Shown here: piece by piece, positions 6,526-9,524 of the stretch
How the letters are laid out: each line of letters starts with the position of its first letter
Position numbering within the stretch: the stretch's first letter is position 1
Assembly: GCA_002347925.1 (NCBI GenBank)
Contig: DDYL01000031.1
Span: forward strand, 1-9,524
DNA: 9,524 nucleotides
Direction: 5' to 3'
Origin: Chloroflexi bacterium UBA2235
Lineage (GTDB): Bacteria; Chloroflexota; UBA11872; UBA12225
Notes under the pieces: generated by a model
Seen by the model: the letters and a program-made list of their open reading frames with translations, nothing else
The model's database searches: none
What the model was told of the DNA's origin: nothing
Translations under genes and position numbers: made by a program

Positions 6526-7386
6526 CTACGCCGCGGTGCGGAACAACGGTTCGGTGGCGTGGGCGAGGGTTTCAATGGAGGCGAGTTCGGCCGAGTTGAG
6601 GGGCCGGAGATCAGCCGCGATTTCCAAGGCAAGGTCGAAGAACTCGACGTGTCCGGGAGGGATTGCCGCGGTGACCCCGAGGCCGAGAGTGAACCGGAGG
6701 GCAAGCGCCGCGTGGTCACGATCCTCGATGGGTTCGTACCACGCCTTGCGCCACTTGCGATCCTCGCGCGTCGTCCCTTCAGGCCACTTGGTCTTCGCCA
6801 TGCCCTTGAGGGCGAGGATGCCGGCACCACGGCGCTTGGCCGCTTCAACCACCTGCGGTCCAAAGTTTCCTTCGAGGTACGTGCAGAAGTTCAAGGGGAA
6901 CAGCACTGAGTCGAAGGGGAATCGGTCGAGAAGGGCAACCGCAGCCTCGGTTGAGTGCGCACTGAACCCGAGGTACTTGACCTTGCCCTCGTCACGTGCA
7001 CGCAGGAAGGTCTCCATCGCGCCGCCAGGCCCGAGGACGGTCTCGACATCCTCCATCTTGGTCATCGCATGCAACTGGTAGAGATCAAAGTGATCGGTGT
7101 GCATCTTGGCGAGTGACGATTCAAGTTCGGCACGGGCACCGACTGCATCCCGCATACCCGTCTTGCAGGCCAGGAAGACCCCGTCACGGTGGGGGCGCAA
7201 CGCCGGTCCGAGACGATCCTCGGCATCGCCATAACTCGGGGCGACGTCGAAGTAGTTGACTCCGCGCGCAACCGCGGATGCGACAAGGCGGTTGGCCTCG
7301 TCCTGGGGTGTCTCGGTAACGACGATGCCACCGAACCCGATGACCGACAACTTCTGGCCCGTCTGTCCCAATGTGCGGTATTCCAC
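6526..7386 (-). CDS. Aldo/keto reductase
   Basis: The 286-residue protein is an NAD(P)H-dependent aldo/keto reductase with an (alpha/beta)8 barrel, which reduces aldehydes or ketones to alcohols. The catalytic tetrad is complete: Asp47 and Tyr52 in FDVAPSYG, Lys75 in CKTG, and His106 in LYQLHAM. The N-terminus MEYRTLGQTGQKLSVIGFGG is typical of the family. Translation starts at GTG 7386, with GGGGTGATC just upstream matching the extended anti-Shine-Dalgarno region. The C-terminal ferredoxin-like domain of some relatives is absent. The gene lies between the coiled-coil protein gene (116-nt gap) and the hydrolase gene (97-nt gap), all on the minus strand. It might act with the neighbouring aldehyde dehydrogenase or esterase on carbonyl compounds, but this is inference; the substrate is not deducible. 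Confidence 0.9.
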   Translation of the reverse strand: MEYRTLGQTGQKLSVIGFGGIVVTETPQDEANRLVASAVARGVNYFDVAPSYGDAEDRLGPALRPHRDGVFLACKTGMRDAVGARAELESSLAKMHTDHFDLYQLHAMTKMEDVETVLGPGGAMETFLRARDEGKVKYLGFSAHSTEAAVALLDRFPFDSVLFPLNFCTYLEGNFGPQVVEAAKRRGAGILALKGMAKTKWPEGTTREDRKWRKAWYEPIEDRDHAALALRFTLGLGVTAAIPPGHVEFFDLALEIAADLRPLNSAELASIETLAHATEPLFRTAA

Positions 7387-7502
7387 TTGATCACCCCTGA
7401 CGAATTCGGTGGGGCACCGCGGAGCGATGCCTGATGGCAGGTTGCCGATTCACGACAGTATCGCACCAACGGCACGCCAACTGGTGGAAGGAGGTCGGCC
7501 CC

Positions 7503-8396
7503 TCAGGACGCGTTCGCGACCAGCGTCTCGACGGTCCCAGATGTATCTTCAGAGCGAATGTCGGCGCCTGCCGGCCCCGTCCCTCCGGGGTTGGCGACCG
7601 TCTCGACGGCTTCACGCGGACGGGGCGCGCCTCGGGCCCGGGAGAGGGCGTCGGCCTGTCGGGAGAGTTGCTGCATGCGCTTGGAAAGGTCGGCCCATGC
7701 GCGCAGGCGATCAGTCGCGACATCTAGCCGGGTCTGGATCGCCTCGGTGCGGCGTTCAACCGCCCGCACCTGACGTTCGAGTGACCCTGCCCGGTCCTCG
7801 GCAGATAGGGCGCGCCGGCGCCACTCGTCACATTCGACCAGGAGCCGCTCCACCCGCTCGAGGAACTGCCGGGCAACCGCGGTTTCCTCGGCACCGGAGA
7901 CCCGGTCGGAACCATTGTCAGCCACGCGTGCCTCGCCACCAACGGGCCTGACGCGCCCGGCCGTGCCGGACCGGACGACCGACCATTCAGATGATGAACC
8001 GGGACCAGAGGGATCGTCTCCGGAAGGCCCGTTGGATCCGGATTGATCTGCATCCGGGGACTGACCCCACGACGGCACGACGCCATACTCATCAAGGGGA
8101 GGGGCAAGCAGGACCGTCAGGCGCCGAGATGCGCTGTCGGGAGTGGCCTGGACATCAAGGATCCTACTCGCTTGAAGATCGGCGATGGCGGTTTCGGCGG
8201 TTTCGCTCGCGAGGCCGGCACTCCGGTACAGATCCGCAGTTACCCACGTTGCCGGGGTTCCGGGCACGTGTGCACCGATCAAGGTGGCCAGGATGCGCCC
8301 GGAAGGGGTGGCCGGGTCGGGGAACACCTCATCGACGGTGGCATCCGTCTCAGCGTCTGAAACCACCGGCGCAGGGCGGGGAGACTTGCGGGGCAT
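7503..8396 (-). CDS. Unrecognised protein: winged-helix-like N-terminus, disordered linker, coiled coil
   Basis: I do not recognise this 297-residue protein. Residues about 32-99 look like a small winged-helix fold: a helix around GRILATLIG, a second at TADLYRSAG, a recognition-like helix ASETAETAIADLQASRIL and a two-strand wing VQATPDSASRRLTVLLAP. Residues about 100-168 are Gly/Ser/Asp/Pro-rich and probably disordered. Residues about 172-255 are charged with heptad-like Leu/Val/Ala spacing (QFLERVERLLVECDEW...SLERQVRAVERRTEAIQTRL), predicting a coiled coil. The tail is again low-complexity. This layout suits a DNA-binding or scaffold protein, but no function is proven. The ATG at 8396 is preferred over upstream codons because the MPRKSPRP start follows GGAG about 12 nt upstream; a start at 8447 would lie within the hairpin at 8422-8447. 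It lies between the ALDH and AKR genes, all in the same direction. Confidence 0.7.
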   Translation of the reverse strand: MPRKSPRPAPVVSDAETDATVDEVFPDPATPSGRILATLIGAHVPGTPATWVTADLYRSAGLASETAETAIADLQASRILDVQATPDSASRRLTVLLAPPLDEYGVVPSWGQSPDADQSGSNGPSGDDPSGPGSSSEWSVVRSGTAGRVRPVGGEARVADNGSDRVSGAEETAVARQFLERVERLLVECDEWRRRALSAEDRAGSLERQVRAVERRTEAIQTRLDVATDRLRAWADLSKRMQQLSRQADALSRARGAPRPREAVETVANPGGTGPAGADIRSEDTSGTVETLVANAS

Positions 8397-8421
8397 GGCG
8401 TTGGCACTCCAGATCAGGTGA

Positions 8422-8447
8422 GTGCGGGGGCCACGAGACCCCCGCAC
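8422..8447. terminator. Perfect 9-bp GC-rich hairpin, possible terminator or leader structure
   Basis: GTGCGGGGG (8422-8430) pairs perfectly with CCCCCGCAC (8439-8447) around an 8-nt loop. On the minus strand it lies 81 nt after the ALDH stop and 25 nt before the coiled-coil gene's ATG. No T-tract follows in the transcribed direction, so it would be a weak intrinsic terminator. It could instead be a leader structure of the downstream gene. Confidence 0.5.
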
Positions 8448-8528
8448 GACCGGTGTGCCGCCGGACCGAACGTGCGTGCACCGATCACATCAATGACCGA
8501 AGCGTACACGTCGCCGGATGCCCGAAAC

Positions 8529-9524
8529 CTAGAGGCCGATCGAGATGGCCTTGACTTCGAGGAAGTGGTTGATGCCGTCGGATCCGTTCTCGCGGGCGAC
8601 GCCTGACTCCTTGAACCCACCGAACGGGATGTGGGGACCGGTTGGCAGTGGGTCGTTTGCGCCCACGATGCCGTATTCAAGACCCTCGGCAACCCGGAAG
8701 AGGCGCCCGACATCGCGCGTGAAGAAGTACGCAGCGAGGCCGTAGGGGGTGTCGTTCGCCATGGAGATGGCCTCTTCCTCGGTCTCGAACTCCATGATCG
8801 GGAGGACGGGACCGAAGGTCTCCTCGTGCATGACGAGCATCTCGGGATGCGCATTTCCGATGACGGTTGGCTCGAAGAACCATCCATGCAGGTGGCCATT
8901 GCCATTCCCGTTGGCGTGGCCATTCGCATGACCATTGGTCGGGGTGGAGAAGGGCTTGCCACCGGCGAGGACGGTGCCACCACGGGCAACGGCGTCGCGG
9001 ACATGCTCCTCAACCTTGCGGAACCCATGCTCATCGATCAGTGGGCCGACCTGGACGCCGGCCTCGAGACCGTTGCCGACCTTCAGCGCGGAGACGCGGG
9101 AAGCAACCTTCTCGGCGAAGGCCCCAGCAATTGACTTCTGCACGTACACCCGGTTGGTGCAGATGCAGGTCTGTCCGGCATTGCGGAAGCGGCTCAGGAC
9201 GACGGCATCGGCAGCCTTGTCCATGTCGGCATCGTCGAAGACGATGAACGGGGCATGGCCGCCGAGTTCCATTGAAACGCGCTTGACGGTAGTGGCGCAC
9301 TTGGCGATGAGTTGCTTGCCAACCTCGGTCGAACCGGTGAAGGTGAGCTTGCGGACCTTGGGATTGGTAGCGAGTTCGTCACCCATGCCGGCGGAGTCGG
9401 TGCCGGTGACGAGGTTGACGACACCCTTCGGGATCCCGACTTCCTCGAGGATCTTGTAGATCGCGATGGCGATCAGCGGGGTCGCACGGGCCGGACGCAA
9501 GACCGCGGTGCACCCGGCAGCCAA
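8529..9524 (-). CDS. gabD: Aldehyde dehydrogenase, succinate-semialdehyde dehydrogenase type (N-terminus cut)
   Basis: The visible 331 residues are the C-terminal two-thirds of an NAD(P)+-dependent aldehyde dehydrogenase; about 150 N-terminal residues lie beyond the right edge. The TTG at the edge is an internal Leu of LAAGCTAVLRPA, not a start. Numbering from that Leu, the motifs are FTGSTEVGK (about 62-70), general-base Glu87 in MELGGHAP and nucleophile Cys120 in GQTCICTNR. Cys122 matches the second Cys of the redox-sensitive pair known in GabD and human SSADH. The C-terminal EYGIVGAND...PFGGFKESG...FLEVKAISI supports the SSADH subgroup, which oxidises succinate semialdehyde to succinate. 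An Asn-Gly-His-rich insertion spans residues 197-214. No transaminase (GabT) is in the window, so the substrate could be another semialdehyde. The stop is TAG at 8529-8531. Confidence 0.88.
   Translation of the reverse strand: MAAGCTAVLRPARATPLIAIAIYKILEEVGIPKGVVNLVTGTDSAGMGDELATNPKVRKLTFTGSTEVGKQLIAKCATTVKRVSMELGGHAPFIVFDDADMDKAADAVVLSRFRNAGQTCICTNRVYVQKSIAGAFAEKVASRVSALKVGNGLEAGVQVGPLIDEHGFRKVEEHVRDAVARGGTVLAGGKPFSTPTNGHANGHANGNGNGHLHGWFFEPTVIGNAHPEMLVMHEETFGPVLPIMEFETEEEAISMANDTPYGLAAYFFTRDVGRLFRVAEGLEYGIVGANDPLPTGPHIPFGGFKESGVARENGSDGINHFLEVKAISIGL
8883..8936 (-). repeat. Asn-Gly-His low-complexity insertion encoded by a degenerate short repeat
   Basis: Within the ALDH frame these bases encode an NGHA/NGNG-type run, rich in Asn, Gly and His, between the PFSTP and GWFFEPTV blocks. 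The DNA repeats GGCCAT-like units on the plus strand. In relatives these two blocks are joined by a short loop, so this looks like a repeat expansion in a surface loop. The reading frame is kept. Confidence 0.7.

Noticed and set aside
6429..6863. 145-residue N-terminal extension of the alpha/beta hydrolase
   Set aside because: It overlaps the aldo/keto reductase gene in another frame, is Ser/Pro/Arg-rich without homology, and the hydrolase fold begins only after the ATG at 6428.
7486..7495. Strong Shine-Dalgarno-like GGAAGGAGGT on the plus strand
   Set aside because: No start codon with a plausible gene follows at the right distance; the plus-strand frames there are shadows of the minus-strand coiled-coil gene.

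Overview
This is a GC-rich bacterial window whose codon third positions are mostly G or C. The short intergenic hairpins built on CCCCT..AGGGG arms and the general gene style remind me of Chloroflexota (Thermomicrobia/Sphaerobacter-like). That assignment is a weak inference: there is no rRNA or other marker gene here.

Layout, left to right. A CsoR-type metal-sensing repressor (minus strand, cut by the left edge) has a G/C-tract palindrome upstream of it that could be its operator. Next on the plus strand come a TIM-barrel sugar phosphate isomerase/epimerase-like protein, a glutathione peroxidase, a 14-helix DHA2 drug-efflux MFS transporter and a SulP anion transporter with a STAS domain. The SulP gene may be preceded by a short coupled leader ORF. 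Then come four minus-strand genes: an alpha/beta hydrolase (BD-FAE/esterase type), an aldo/keto reductase, an unrecognised protein with a winged-helix-like N-terminus and a coiled coil, and a succinate-semialdehyde-type aldehyde dehydrogenase cut by the right edge.

The main discovery is the glutathione peroxidase at 1432-1947. Its reading frame is interrupted by an in-frame TGA exactly where the catalytic Cys/Sec of the family belongs. A perfect 7-bp stem with a GGT loop begins 12 nt after the TGA and fits a bacterial SECIS element. The gene is therefore best read as one intact selenoprotein, which standard gene callers would split into two fragments. It also has Glu where the catalytic-tetrad Gln is expected.

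The genes do not form one obvious pathway. Peroxide detoxification, metal sensing, drug efflux and aldehyde/carbonyl metabolism (AKR, ALDH, esterase) suggest a general stress and accessory-metabolism region. Other structure includes a 33-bp near-identical repeat at the 3' ends of two genes, a family of intergenic hairpins, a 9-bp perfect hairpin between the ALDH and the coiled-coil gene, and an Asn-Gly-His low-complexity insertion in the ALDH. No tRNA, rRNA, CRISPR array or insertion sequence was seen, and no gene-free stretch exceeds 300 bases.
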